NCBI GenBank assembly: GCA_948744995.1 | Contig: CAPZCD010000055.1 | Span: 1-6,609, forward strand | Origin: an uncultured Rickettsiales bacterium | GTDB lineage: Bacteria > Pseudomonadota > Alphaproteobacteria > Rickettsiales > UBA1997 | DNA: 6,609 bases | Direction: 5' to 3' | In this document: positions 1 to 6,510 of the stretch, piece after piece | How positions within the stretch are numbered: the stretch's first letter is position 1 | Layout of the letters: each line of letters begins with the position of its first letter | Notes under the pieces: generated by a model | Told to the model about the DNA's origin: nothing | Seen by the model: the letters and a program-made list of their open reading frames with translations, nothing else | The model's database searches: none | Made by a program: the position numbers and the translations under genes

Positions 1-272
1 AAGGGCTTTTAAAGAATTTAAGAAAATTTAAAAAGCGAGGTTGGGGTTATTTTAAACATAAAATTATATGTATTTATAAAAAAGGAATTGGTATAATTTT
101 TATAAAATTTGTTTGTATTTTTAATTCTAAATACTTTTATTCTAATTAATTGATATTAAAGAGTTATTTATATATTCAATATATTCTTAAATGAGAAAAA
201 GTAATGTTAAGGTTAATATAAATATGGTTTATGGTAAGTATTAAAGATAAGAAAAAATGATGGACAGTCTTA
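1..272 (+). repeat. Degenerate MITE-like repeat, copy A (left side cut or rearranged)
   Basis: This stretch has no gene. From about position 47 it follows the complete 302-bp element at 5674-5975 base for base with small gaps: the ACATAAAATTATATG block near 57, TGATATTAAAGAGTTATTT at 151-169, ATGTTAAGGTTAATATAA from 204, and a right terminus at about 249-272 (AAGAAAAAATGATGGACAGT) that resembles the right inverted terminus of the complete copy. The first 45 bases differ. They contain AAAAGCGAGGTTGGGG, which is the reverse complement of the left arm seen at 5353-5380, so this copy is rearranged or carries an inverted fragment. No target duplication can be tested because the left end is outside the window. 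Confidence 0.7.
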
Positions 273-289
273 TCCGTTTATATAAATTA

Positions 290-317
290 TTGACATATTA
301 AATAGATATTTTACCCT
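290..317 (+). promoter_or_regulatory. Probable promoter of the small secreted protein gene
   Basis: A perfect -35 hexamer TTGACA lies at 290-295. The best -10 candidate with 16-bp spacing is TACCCT at 312-317, which keeps the key T, A and final T but is otherwise poor. Transcription would start near 324, about 30 bases before the ATG. It lies only 18 bases beyond the right terminus of repeat copy A. The -35 is convincing, the -10 is not. Confidence 0.45.
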
Positions 318-352
318 ATTTAAGTATTTATCTATTAATAACTGGAATAATT

Positions 353-790
353 ATGATTAAAAATAAAAAAAATCAAATTAAGTATGGTATTTTAGCCTTA
401 TTATTTAGCTTTTTAACATTTGGTATTTTTAAAAATGTAGAGGCTTCACCGCAAGGGAGTTTACCACAAGTTATGTTGGAACCTGTGGAAATTAGAGCAC
501 AAGATAATGGAAATCAAACATCTTTTTTGTTTAGGGCGTGGTCTGGTATAAGGTCTGGTATAGGAAATATATTAACTGCACCTGTTGAATTTTTTAGGTG
601 GTTATTTGGAGGTAGAGCAGCAACTCCCGTTGTAGTAGAAGAATCAAGTTCAGGAGAGGAAGACAAAACCAAAACTCCTACTGTATCAACAGTAATACAT
701 GATGTACAAGGAATAAAAGAGAATAAAAATAAAGAAGACAAAATAATAATAGAAGAAGAGGAAATGGACGAAGAGGAAGCAGGCAAATAG
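353..790 (+). CDS. Small secreted protein with acidic C-terminal tail, function unknown
   Basis: A 145-residue protein I do not recognise with certainty. It begins with a classical Sec signal peptide: a lysine-rich n-region (residues 1-10), a hydrophobic core at about 11-26 and a VEA cleavage motif ending at A31, followed by SPQ. The mature part has a hydrophobic/aromatic segment at about 58-87 (SGIRSGIGNILTAPVEFF, then RWLFGG) and then a low-complexity polar region ending in an acidic cluster, EEEEMDEEE (134-142). The NILTAPVE stretch recalls the NILT-P-E core of small exported proteins such as TIGR04073, but the match is short and is inference only. The ATG is preceded by only a weak GGA (6-9 bases upstream). 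It is monocistronic, 281 bases before gyrA. It is probably periplasmic or membrane-associated. It could be a lineage-specific protein. Confidence 0.75.
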   Translation: MIKNKKNQIKYGILALLFSFLTFGIFKNVEASPQGSLPQVMLEPVEIRAQDNGNQTSFLFRAWSGIRSGIGNILTAPVEFFRWLFGGRAATPVVVEESSSGEEDKTKTPTVSTVIHDVQGIKENKNKEDKIIIEEEEMDEEEAGK

Positions 791-856
791 TAAAACTTCA
801 AAAAGAAGACTTGAATAAGCATTTTTCGGAACTAGTAAGATAAACTAGTCCAAAAA

Positions 857-901
857 AGTATCACTTACAAGCAATATAGTGTTATATTTGTAAGTGATAC
901 T
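857..901 (-). terminator. Strong stem-loop; terminator-like on the minus strand
   Basis: AGTATCACTTACAA (857-870) and TTGTAAGTGATACT (888-901) are perfect 14-bp inverted arms. Within the loop, ATATA (874-878) can pair with TATAT (883-887). Read on the minus strand the stem is followed by six T residues (852-857), the pattern of an intrinsic terminator. Read on the plus strand, where it would end the secreted-protein transcript, no T-run follows, only ATCATAAAAA. The neighbouring genes are all on the plus strand, so the orientation is odd. It may still act as a 3' stability hairpin for the upstream mRNA or be a palindromic repeat unit. Confidence 0.5.
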
Positions 902-1006
902 ATCATAAAAATAAAAATTATTTCTCACTTTTTATCGTCTTCAAACCAAAATAACTCAAAACCAAAAAATTTTCCCAACACAAACCTAACCTATACCACA
1001 TAACGC

Positions 1007-1034
1007 TTGCAAAAAGATTAATTTTATTTATAAT
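1007..1034 (+). promoter_or_regulatory. Promoter of gyrA
   Basis: TTGCAA (1007-1012) and a perfect TATAAT (1029-1034) are separated by 16 bp, predicting a start near 1041 and a 30-base leader. No Shine-Dalgarno sequence is visible before the gyrA ATG (the 20 bases upstream are almost all A and T), so initiation probably relies on an unstructured AT-rich leader. Confidence 0.65.
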
Positions 1035-1071
1035 ATCAGTAATCATTCATTAAAAATACATTATTTTAACA

Positions 1072-3813
1072 ATGTCAGAAGAAACAGAATACCAACACGG
1101 TGAAATTGTCAATGTTGACATTTCCAACGAGATGAAGAAATCATATCTAGATTATGCAATGAGCGTAATTGTAGCTAGAGCTATACCGGATGCTTGTGAC
1201 GGTCTAAAACCAGTACACAGAAGAATAATATACTCGATGTATGAATGTGGATACGAATATAATAAACCATTCAAAAAATGTGCCAGAATTGTCGGTGATG
1301 TTATGGGTAAGTATCATCCACATGGCGACAGCTCTATATACGAAGCTCTTGTTAGGATGGCACAAGATTTTTCCATGGGTGTAACCCTAATAAATGGACA
1401 AGGTAACTTTGGCTCCATAGATGATGATCCTCCAGCAGCCATGAGGTACACGGAAGCCAGAATGGAAAAAATTGCTGCTGCTATGACTAGTGATTTAGAT
1501 AAGGATACGGTAGATTTTACTCCTAACTATGATGGCACCGAGAAGGAGCCTATTATTCTACCTACTAAATTTCCAAATCTTCTGGTTAATGGTAGTGCCG
1601 GCATTGCAGTTGGTATGGCTACAAATATTCCTACTCATAATTTAAGTGAAGTTATAGATGGAGTTTTAGCTTATATAGATAATCCCAACATAACCATTGA
1701 AGAAATAGTAGAAATAATACCTGCTCCAGATTTTCCAACAAATTGCCTAATAATAGGTAAAAGTGGTTATCTGCAAGCTGCAAAAACTGGTCGTGGCTCC
1801 GTAATAATGAGAGGCGAGACTTTTATAGAAGAAAAGAAAGGTAAAGAGGTTATAGTTATAAAATCAATTCCCTACCAGGTTATAAAATCTAAACTCGTAG
1901 AAAAAATAGCTGAACTTGTAAAAGAGAAAAAGATAGAAGGCATTTCTGATTTAAGAGATGAATCTAGTAAGGAGGGAATAAGAATAGTTATAGAGCTTAA
2001 AAAAGATGCTATGAGTGATGTAATTTTAAATCAGTTGTATTCTTTCACACCTCTACAATCTAATTTTCCTGTGAATATGTTAGCCTTAAATAAAGGTAAA
2101 CCAGAACTTTTAGGTTTATTAGATGTATTAAGATTATTTACGGAATTTAGAAGAGAAGTTGTAACCAGACGAACCGAATACTTGTTACAAAAAGATAGAG
2201 AGAGAGCGCATATTTTGATAGGATTAAGAGTTGCTGTAGATAGTATAGATGAGATAATAAAATTAATTAAAGCGTCAAAGGATACAACTGAGGCTAGAAA
2301 TGAACTTATGGCTAGGGCTTGGAATGCAGTATCGGTGGTAGGGCTTATAAAACTCATAGGTGATAGAAGAAATAAGGTTGAAAATAACCAATTTTTCTTT
2401 ACAGAGGAGCAAGCTAGAGCTATACTTGATATGAAATTATCTAAGTTGACGGGTCTTGAAAGTGAAAAAATTGATGCTGAGATAGAAGAAGTTGCTAAAA
2501 GAATTGAAAATTATTTAGATATTTTGGCTAATGATAGTAAGCTAATGGAAATTATTAAGAATGAGCTGATAGAAATTAAAGAGAATTTTGGTTTTCCAAG
2601 GAGAAGTCAAATAGTTCAGGATGAAGGTGATTTTGATGTAGAAGATTTAATACCAAAGGAAGATATGGTTATAATAACTACTGTTAATGGTTATATTAAA
2701 CGAATACCGCTGTCAACCTATCGTGCTCAAAATCGTGGTGGTAAAGGCAAATCCGGAATTACGGTAAATGATGAAGACTTAACGGCCAATATATTTATAG
2801 CTGATACACATACTCCTATTTTATTTTTCTCCAATAGAGGTATTGTTTATAGGTTAAAGACCTATAAATTACCGGTTGGTAGTAGTAACTCTAAAGGTAG
2901 GGCTATCGTAAATCTATTACCGTTAGAGAAAGATGAAAAAATTACAACTGTTCTACCATTGAGTAGCAATAAAGAGGACTGGATTAATAAGAATATAGTT
3001 TTTGCCACAAAACAAGGAAATATCAGAAGAAATTTGATGGATTCCTTTGAAAATGTGCAGGCAAATGGTAAAATAGCAATAAAGTTAGATAACGAGGACT
3101 CTTTAGTTCAAGTAGCTCTCTGTGATAATGACGACCATATATTACTATCCTCAAAGTTAGGTAAATGCATAAGATTTCCATTAAGTGTTCTACGAATATT
3201 CCAGAGTAGAAGTTCTTCCGGAGTTAGAGGTATTAAACTGGAAACTGGAAATGAAGTAGTATCATTATCAATCTTAAAATATAGCAAAATTGAGGATTTT
3301 GAGAAGAGGGAAGCTTATCTTAAGATACCTGTTAGCGATAGAATACAGATTAAGAATAATCTTAAAAAAGCTTTAGAATCAGGAAATTCTAGCTTTGAAG
3401 ATATTAAATTACCGGATATTCCGATAGATTTATTGGAAAAATTATCAGAAAAAGAGATTAAACAGCTTGCTATAGAGGAGGAATTTATACTAACTATAAC
3501 TGAAAATGGCTATGGCAAGAGAACGTCTACCTATGAATATAGGACGACTAATCGTGGTGGTATAGGTATAACAAATATTATAACTTCAAAAAGAAATGGT
3601 GGGGTTATCTATAGTAGTGAAGTTGATGATGGCAAGGATGTTTTAATGATGACGGAAAAAGGAATTGTTATTAGAACTAAAGTTAGGGATATTAGAATTT
3701 CTGGTAGGAACACACAAGGTGTTACTCTTATGAGAACGGACGATAAAATAATATCGGTGGCTTTGGCTAAGAGTGAGGAGGAACAGAATGATGATGTTGG
3801 GGAAGTGCTGTAG
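1072..3813 (+). CDS. gyrA: DNA gyrase subunit A
   Basis: A 913-residue GyrA, complete. With GyrB it forms the A2B2 enzyme that introduces negative supercoils using ATP. The N-terminal breakage-reunion domain covers about 1-520: SYLDYAMSVIVARAIPD (24-40), the KYHPHGDSSIYEALVRMAQ stretch (80-98), and AMRYTEAR with catalytic Tyr126. The GyrA box QNRGGKG (553-559), needed for DNA wrapping and separating GyrA from ParC, opens the C-terminal beta-pinwheel. A charged insertion at about 739-800 lies before ENGYGKRTSTYEYR, as in alphaproteobacteria, and makes the protein longer than the E. coli one (875). The quinolone-contact positions are Ser87 and Glu91 (E. coli Ser83 and Asp87), so the drug-binding serine and acidic residue are retained. 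Cys42 stands where E. coli has Arg38, in the otherwise conserved DGLKPVHRR loop. gyrB is not adjacent. No clear terminator follows; the repeat element begins about 40 bases downstream. Confidence 0.98.
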   Translation: MSEETEYQHGEIVNVDISNEMKKSYLDYAMSVIVARAIPDACDGLKPVHRRIIYSMYECGYEYNKPFKKCARIVGDVMGKYHPHGDSSIYEALVRMAQDFSMGVTLINGQGNFGSIDDDPPAAMRYTEARMEKIAAAMTSDLDKDTVDFTPNYDGTEKEPIILPTKFPNLLVNGSAGIAVGMATNIPTHNLSEVIDGVLAYIDNPNITIEEIVEIIPAPDFPTNCLIIGKSGYLQAAKTGRGSVIMRGETFIEEKKGKEVIVIKSIPYQVIKSKLVEKIAELVKEKKIEGISDLRDESSKEGIRIVIELKKDAMSDVILNQLYSFTPLQSNFPVNMLALNKGKPELLGLLDVLRLFTEFRREVVTRRTEYLLQKDRERAHILIGLRVAVDSIDEIIKLIKASKDTTEARNELMARAWNAVSVVGLIKLIGDRRNKVENNQFFFTEEQARAILDMKLSKLTGLESEKIDAEIEEVAKRIENYLDILANDSKLMEIIKNELIEIKENFGFPRRSQIVQDEGDFDVEDLIPKEDMVIITTVNGYIKRIPLSTYRAQNRGGKGKSGITVNDEDLTANIFIADTHTPILFFSNRGIVYRLKTYKLPVGSSNSKGRAIVNLLPLEKDEKITTVLPLSSNKEDWINKNIVFATKQGNIRRNLMDSFENVQANGKIAIKLDNEDSLVQVALCDNDDHILLSSKLGKCIRFPLSVLRIFQSRSSSGVRGIKLETGNEVVSLSILKYSKIEDFEKREAYLKIPVSDRIQIKNNLKKALESGNSSFEDIKLPDIPIDLLEKLSEKEIKQLAIEEEFILTITENGYGKRTSTYEYRTTNRGGIGITNIITSKRNGGVIYSSEVDDGKDVLMMTEKGIVIRTKVRDIRISGRNTQGVTLMRTDDKIISVALAKSEEEQNDDVGEVL

Positions 3814-3852
3814 TTAGATTATGAGTTTAGGTAGCTATAAATTTTATGCAAA

Positions 3853-4431
3853 ATTATTAATATAACCTTAACTTTGTTTTTTAAGTTTAAAATATATTAA
3901 AAAATATGGAAAATATATTTAATATAAAAATTATAGTTGTTTAATAGCAAAAATTAGACCTCCTACATAAAAAATTTCTACAAAAAACAAAGATTATAAA
4001 AAAGACAATAATTTTTAATATTTTTAATAGGAAGTTTGTTAGCAAAATTTTAATAAAATTAAAATTTATTTTATATTTTTTAATCTTAAAAATAATTTAT
4101 ATTCTCAAATTGATATTGAAGAGTTATTTATTTACATTTTATGGAATTGCCTACTAATGATTGATAAATTATACAAAAAACAACGGAATATAAGGACAAA
4201 ATAACGTAAGAATAAAAAAATTATAGCAAATAAGAAGTGTTATTTAAGTTTAGTATTAATATTTAACTTAATCAATCATTAGTAGGCAATTCCATATTTT
4301 TAGTATATTATTAGGTAAGAAAAAGTGATGTTAAGGTTAATATAAATATAAGTTTTCAATAAATAACTATGATGCAAGTATACGGAGTATTCTTAGAATA
4401 AATATTAATAGTAAAGATAAAATGATAAGAA
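3853..4431 (+). repeat. Degenerate MITE-like repeat, copy C, interrupted by a nested element
   Basis: This fills most of the 696-base spacer between gyrA and the hydrolase gene, which holds no other gene. The left portion has ATAACCTTAAC (3862-3872) and TTAAGTTTAAAATATATT (3881-3898), as in the copy at 5353. The right portion has TGATATTGAAGAGTTATTTA (4111-4130) and ATGTTAAGGTTAATATAA (from 4328), as in copies A and B. AACCTTAAC and GTTAAGGTT form a subterminal inverted pair. The outer ends have decayed, so the boundaries are approximate. The insertion at 4141-4295 splits the stretch between the two right-hand blocks. Even without it, this copy is about 110 bases longer than the complete element. 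Confidence 0.65.
4141..4295. mobile_element. Nested 155-bp MITE with perfect 25-bp inverted ends
   Basis: ATGGAATTGCCTACTAATGA plus TTGAT (4141-4165) is the exact reverse complement of 4271-4295. It is flanked by the 5-base direct repeat ATTTT (4136-4140 and 4296-4300). Alternatively the inverted repeat is 26 bp including TA at each outer end (4140-4141 and 4295-4296), so the element could be 4142-4294 with a TA duplication, as made by IS630/Tc1-type transposases. Its interior is AT-rich with no coding frame, so it would need a transposase supplied elsewhere. It sits inside repeat copy C: removing it restores an alignment with the same stretch of copy B. The perfect ends indicate a fairly recent insertion. 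Confidence 0.85.
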
Positions 4432-4454
4432 ATACCAAATTCTTCAGTCCCTCA

Positions 4455-4482
4455 TTGACTTTTGTCTAAATCTACCTATATT
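4455..4482 (+). promoter_or_regulatory. Promoter of the MBL-fold hydrolase gene
   Basis: TTGACT (4455-4460) and TATATT (4477-4482) with 16-bp spacing predict a start near 4489, giving a leader of about 20 bases. A weak GAAG (4499-4502) lies 7 bases before the ATG at 4510. The -35 region, TTGACTTTTGTCTAAATCTACC, resembles the inner side of the left terminus of the repeat family (5695-5725 and 6575-6607), so it may derive from an element end. Confidence 0.6.
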
Positions 4483-4509
4483 AAACTGAAAATCAAATGA
4501 AGTTATAGA

Positions 4510-5298
4510 ATGAAATTAACAGTTCTAGTAGACAATTGCTGTAGAATTGACAAATATCTATTAGCTGAACCAGCTCTAAGTTTTTTCATAGAAATCAACA
4601 ACAAAAAAATACTTTTTGATACCGGTTACAGTGATATTTTACTAAAAAATGCTTTCAAACTAAAATTGGATGTTAGGCAGGTTACAGAAATTATATTCTC
4701 TCACAGACATAATGACCATACGGGTGGTCTCTATTTCATTAGAAAATTATACCAGGATTCAAGAGAACTGGGTATAGATTATAACCCACCAACAATAGTA
4801 GCTCACCCTAGTATTTTTGAGCCACAATTTAAGCTACAAATTGGAAATATAGGTATTCCTTTTTCTAAAGATCATTTAACGGATTTATTCAATATTAATT
4901 TATCCCAAAAACCAATATGGATCGACGATGGATTATGTTTTTTAGGTGAAATTCCCAGATTAGATTCCAACAAAGACTGCATTGATGATAGTGCTCTGGT
5001 TTATAAATCAAAACAAGGTCTGGTTGTCATAACAGGTTGTTCCCACGCCGGCTTAAAAAATATCATGGAGTATGCTAAAAATGTTATGAATGAAAAAATA
5101 TTTTCATGTGTAATCGGTGGATTTCATTTATTGGATAAAACGGAAAAGGAGATGAATGAGCTAATTGACTACCTAAAAACCCAGAATATTGGACGAGTTT
5201 TACCTTGCCACTGCTGTGATATAAAATCTAAAATTATGTTAGCAAAAGCTCTACCGATAGGTGAAGTTTGTGTTGGTGATGTTTATGAGTTTATTTAG
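4510..5298 (+). CDS. MBL-fold metallo-hydrolase, COG1237 (MptE-like) family
   Basis: A 262-residue protein with the metallo-beta-lactamase fold. Visible motifs in order: FDTG (36-39); the metal-binding SHRHNDHTGGL (64-74) with His65, His67, Asp69 and His70; DDSAL (159-163); GCSHAG (176-181) with metal ligand His179; GGFHL (203-207) with His206; and PCHCCD (232-237) with His234. The GCSHAG plus GGFHL combination and the length fit COG1237, the family of archaeal dihydropterin-6-yl-methyl-aminobenzene 5'-phosphate synthase. Bacterial members have mostly unknown substrates, so the pterin activity should not be assumed. There is no signal peptide or membrane segment, so it is cytoplasmic. It is a single gene flanked on both sides by repeats, with no co-transcribed partner to hint at a pathway. 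The final motif reads HCCD where HCTG is more usual. No terminator is visible downstream. Confidence 0.9.
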   Translation: MKLTVLVDNCCRIDKYLLAEPALSFFIEINNKKILFDTGYSDILLKNAFKLKLDVRQVTEIIFSHRHNDHTGGLYFIRKLYQDSRELGIDYNPPTIVAHPSIFEPQFKLQIGNIGIPFSKDHLTDLFNINLSQKPIWIDDGLCFLGEIPRLDSNKDCIDDSALVYKSKQGLVVITGCSHAGLKNIMEYAKNVMNEKIFSCVIGGFHLLDKTEKEMNELIDYLKTQNIGRVLPCHCCDIKSKIMLAKALPIGEVCVGDVYEFI

Positions 5299-5350
5299 TA
5301 ATTAATTTATGACTAGTTTTAATTTACTATTGGCGTCTGATTACTTATCT

Positions 5351-5672
5351 GTATTAACCTTAATCTCGCTTTTAAGTTTAAAACATATTGAAAAATAGAA
5401 AAATATATTTTTGACATAAAATTATATGAGTTTATATTATATAAATAATAGGTATTAGTAATAATTTTGATAAAAGCTATTATTATAACCCTAATCTAGT
5501 TTTTCTATTTTGAGAATATGCTAAAAAATATGAATAAGTACTTTTTTCAAAATAAAAAACGTGATAACTTTATCAAAGTTTACTAATATTTGTTATTAAT
5601 AAGTATAATTTTAATATATTTCCTTTATTTTTTGATATATTTTAAATTTAAAAGCAAAGTTGGGGTTATTAT
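5351..5672. repeat. Repeat mosaic with long imperfect inverted arms
   Basis: ATTAACCTTAATCTCGCTTT (5353-5372) and the AAGTTTAAAACATATTGAAAAATAG continuation to about 5410 are the left arm of the repeat family. The stretch from about 5605 to 5672 is the same arm in reverse orientation, ending AAAAGCAAAGTTGGGGTTATT. Between them are ACATAAAATTATATGAG (from 5417) and a second partial left-arm copy, AACCCTAATCTAG (5488-5500). There is no coding frame. The arrangement is either one element with inverted arms of about 60 bp or two fragments in opposite orientation. The right edge is cut by the insertion of the complete copy B. An internal perfect palindrome, TGATAACTTTATCA (5562-5575), is also present. 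Confidence 0.55.
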
Positions 5673-5673
5673 A

Positions 5674-5975
5674 GGGACTGCCCACCATTTTCACTTGACT
5701 TTAAAATAGTCAACCTAATTCTACTTTTTTGAAGCTAAAATATATTGAAAAATAAAGAAAATATTATTTTAAATACAAAATTATATGTATTTATAAAAAG
5801 GAATTGATATTATTTTTTTATAAAATTTGTTTATTTTTTCTAAAAGTTGATATTAAAGAGTTATTTTATTCATATTTTTCAGTGTATCTTAAGTGATAAA
5901 AAACAATGTTAAGGTTAATATAAATATAGTTTACTGAAAGCGTTTAAAGATTAAGTGAAAGTGATGGGCAGCCCC
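5674..5975 (+). mobile_element. Complete 302-bp MITE-like element (copy B) with 8-bp target duplication
   Basis: The left end GGGACTGCCCACCATTTTCA (5674-5696 in full) and the right end (5953-5975) are inverted repeats matching at 20 of 23 positions. Immediately outside both ends is the identical octamer TTATTATA (5666-5673 and 5976-5983), a target-site duplication. The interior carries the family landmarks TGATATTAAAGAGTTATTT (5848-5866) and ATGTTAAGGTTAATATAA (from 5906) but no open reading frame, so the element is non-autonomous. Ends beginning GGGACTG with 8-bp duplications fit IS256- or IS1595-type transposases; that assignment is inference. It is the reference copy that defines the family in this window, and it was inserted into an older copy represented by 5605-5672 and 5984-6117. 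Confidence 0.88.
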
Positions 5976-5983
5976 TTATTATA

Positions 5984-6117
5984 TATTTTTAACCCTGAAA
6001 GTTTTTATTCCAAAATTGATATTAAAGAGCTATTCTTTTATATACTAAACGATACTAGGATTATAATATGAATATGGTTTATAATAGGTGTTTAAAGAAA
6101 AAAGAAAGTAATGTTAG
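5984..6117 (+). repeat. Right part of an older repeat copy (copy E), split by copy B
   Basis: TATTTTTAACCCTGAAAGTT from 5985, then TGATATTAAAGAGCTATT (6017-6034), GAATATGGTTTATAATAGGTG (near 6070-6090) and a decayed right terminus AAAGAAAGTAATGTTAGCAC (about 6100-6120) align with positions 112-268 of copy A. The conserved ATGTTAAGGTTAATATAA block is missing. Together with the inverted-arm sequence before 5666 it reproduces the order seen in copy A, showing that copy B landed inside this copy. No gene is present. Confidence 0.6.
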
Positions 6118-6464
6118 CACCAAATTTATAGTTAGAACGACAGAAAATCTCTTATTTTGTGAGATTTTTGCCTGAGATAAGCCTGCACATCCTTCTAATA
6201 CATGCATATCATATGGTGTCTCTATTTTCTCTGCTCTATAAATTTACTAAAGTTATAGCTGACTGACCCAGAACTTTATGGTAAAATTCCGGTAATAAAA
6301 TAGTCTTAAAACCATAGACACCATTTACATAGTTTACTCTAATATAAAACAAAAAATTTATAAAGCTCCAGTACTACAATCATAGCTATAACTCCCGGCT
6401 CTGGATCTAATACAGCCAGTATACAAAATATCCAAATTAGAGTGTTAATATGCTCCACAACCAT
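6079..6464 (-). pseudogene. Probable frameshifted small membrane-protein gene, or a 41-residue ORF
   Basis: On the minus strand an ATG at 6464, with Shine-Dalgarno AAAGGA (6472-6477) seven bases upstream, opens a 41-residue frame to a TAG at 6339-6341. It starts MVVEHINTLIWIFCILAV, has LDPEPG in the middle, and is strongly hydrophobic on both sides, so it could form two membrane segments. The next frame is open from about 6374 to 6236 (contains YGFKTILLPEFYHKVLGQ) and the third from 6243 to 6079 (contains ETPYDMHVLEGCAGLSQ, then a hydrophobic run). The three frames tile end to end with short overlaps, as expected for one gene of about 125 residues with two frameshifts. GC is visibly higher than in the adjacent repeats. 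The last codons run into repeat copy E, so the true C-terminus is probably lost. I do not recognise the family. The first frame alone may be a real short protein, since promoter and ribosome site are intact. Confidence 0.45.
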
Positions 6465-6510
6465 AATATTTTCCTTTCATTTTACCATTAAAGGTAATAA
6501 TCCTACCACT

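Noticed and set aside
514..822. Minus-strand open frame of about 100 codons opposite the secreted-protein gene
   Set aside because: It is a serine/isoleucine-rich antisense shadow of the acidic GAA/GAG-rich tail, has no promoter or ribosome site, and the plus-strand frame has a convincing signal peptide.
829..851. ACTAGT pair (831-836, 844-849) as a terminator of the upstream gene
   Set aside because: ACTAGT is itself palindromic, the stem is short with a bulge, and no T-run follows on either strand.
2031..2357. Minus-strand open frame inside gyrA
   Set aside because: It lies entirely antisense to the conserved GyrA coding sequence and shows no recognisable motif or initiation signals.
3945..4055. 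Possible second nested element in copy C (TAGCAAAAATTA and TTAGCAAAATTT, with GACCTCCTAC and ATAGGAAGTT)
   Set aside because: The similarities are short, imperfect and AT-driven, and no duplication or clean boundary supports an insertion.
6144..6168. AT-rich hairpin (AAAATCTC/GAGATTTT, 9-base loop) as a terminator
   Set aside because: Each arm has two G or C bases, the T-run is mostly within the stem, and it lies inside the third open frame of the putative pseudogene, so it cannot be called with confidence.
6212..6324. ATGGTGTCT and AGACACCAT inverted pair as a structured RNA or element ends
   Set aside because: The arms are only about 9 bases with a loop near 90, have no flanking duplication, and fall in the coding-like pseudogene. 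I see no tmRNA, SRP RNA or RNase P RNA landmarks.
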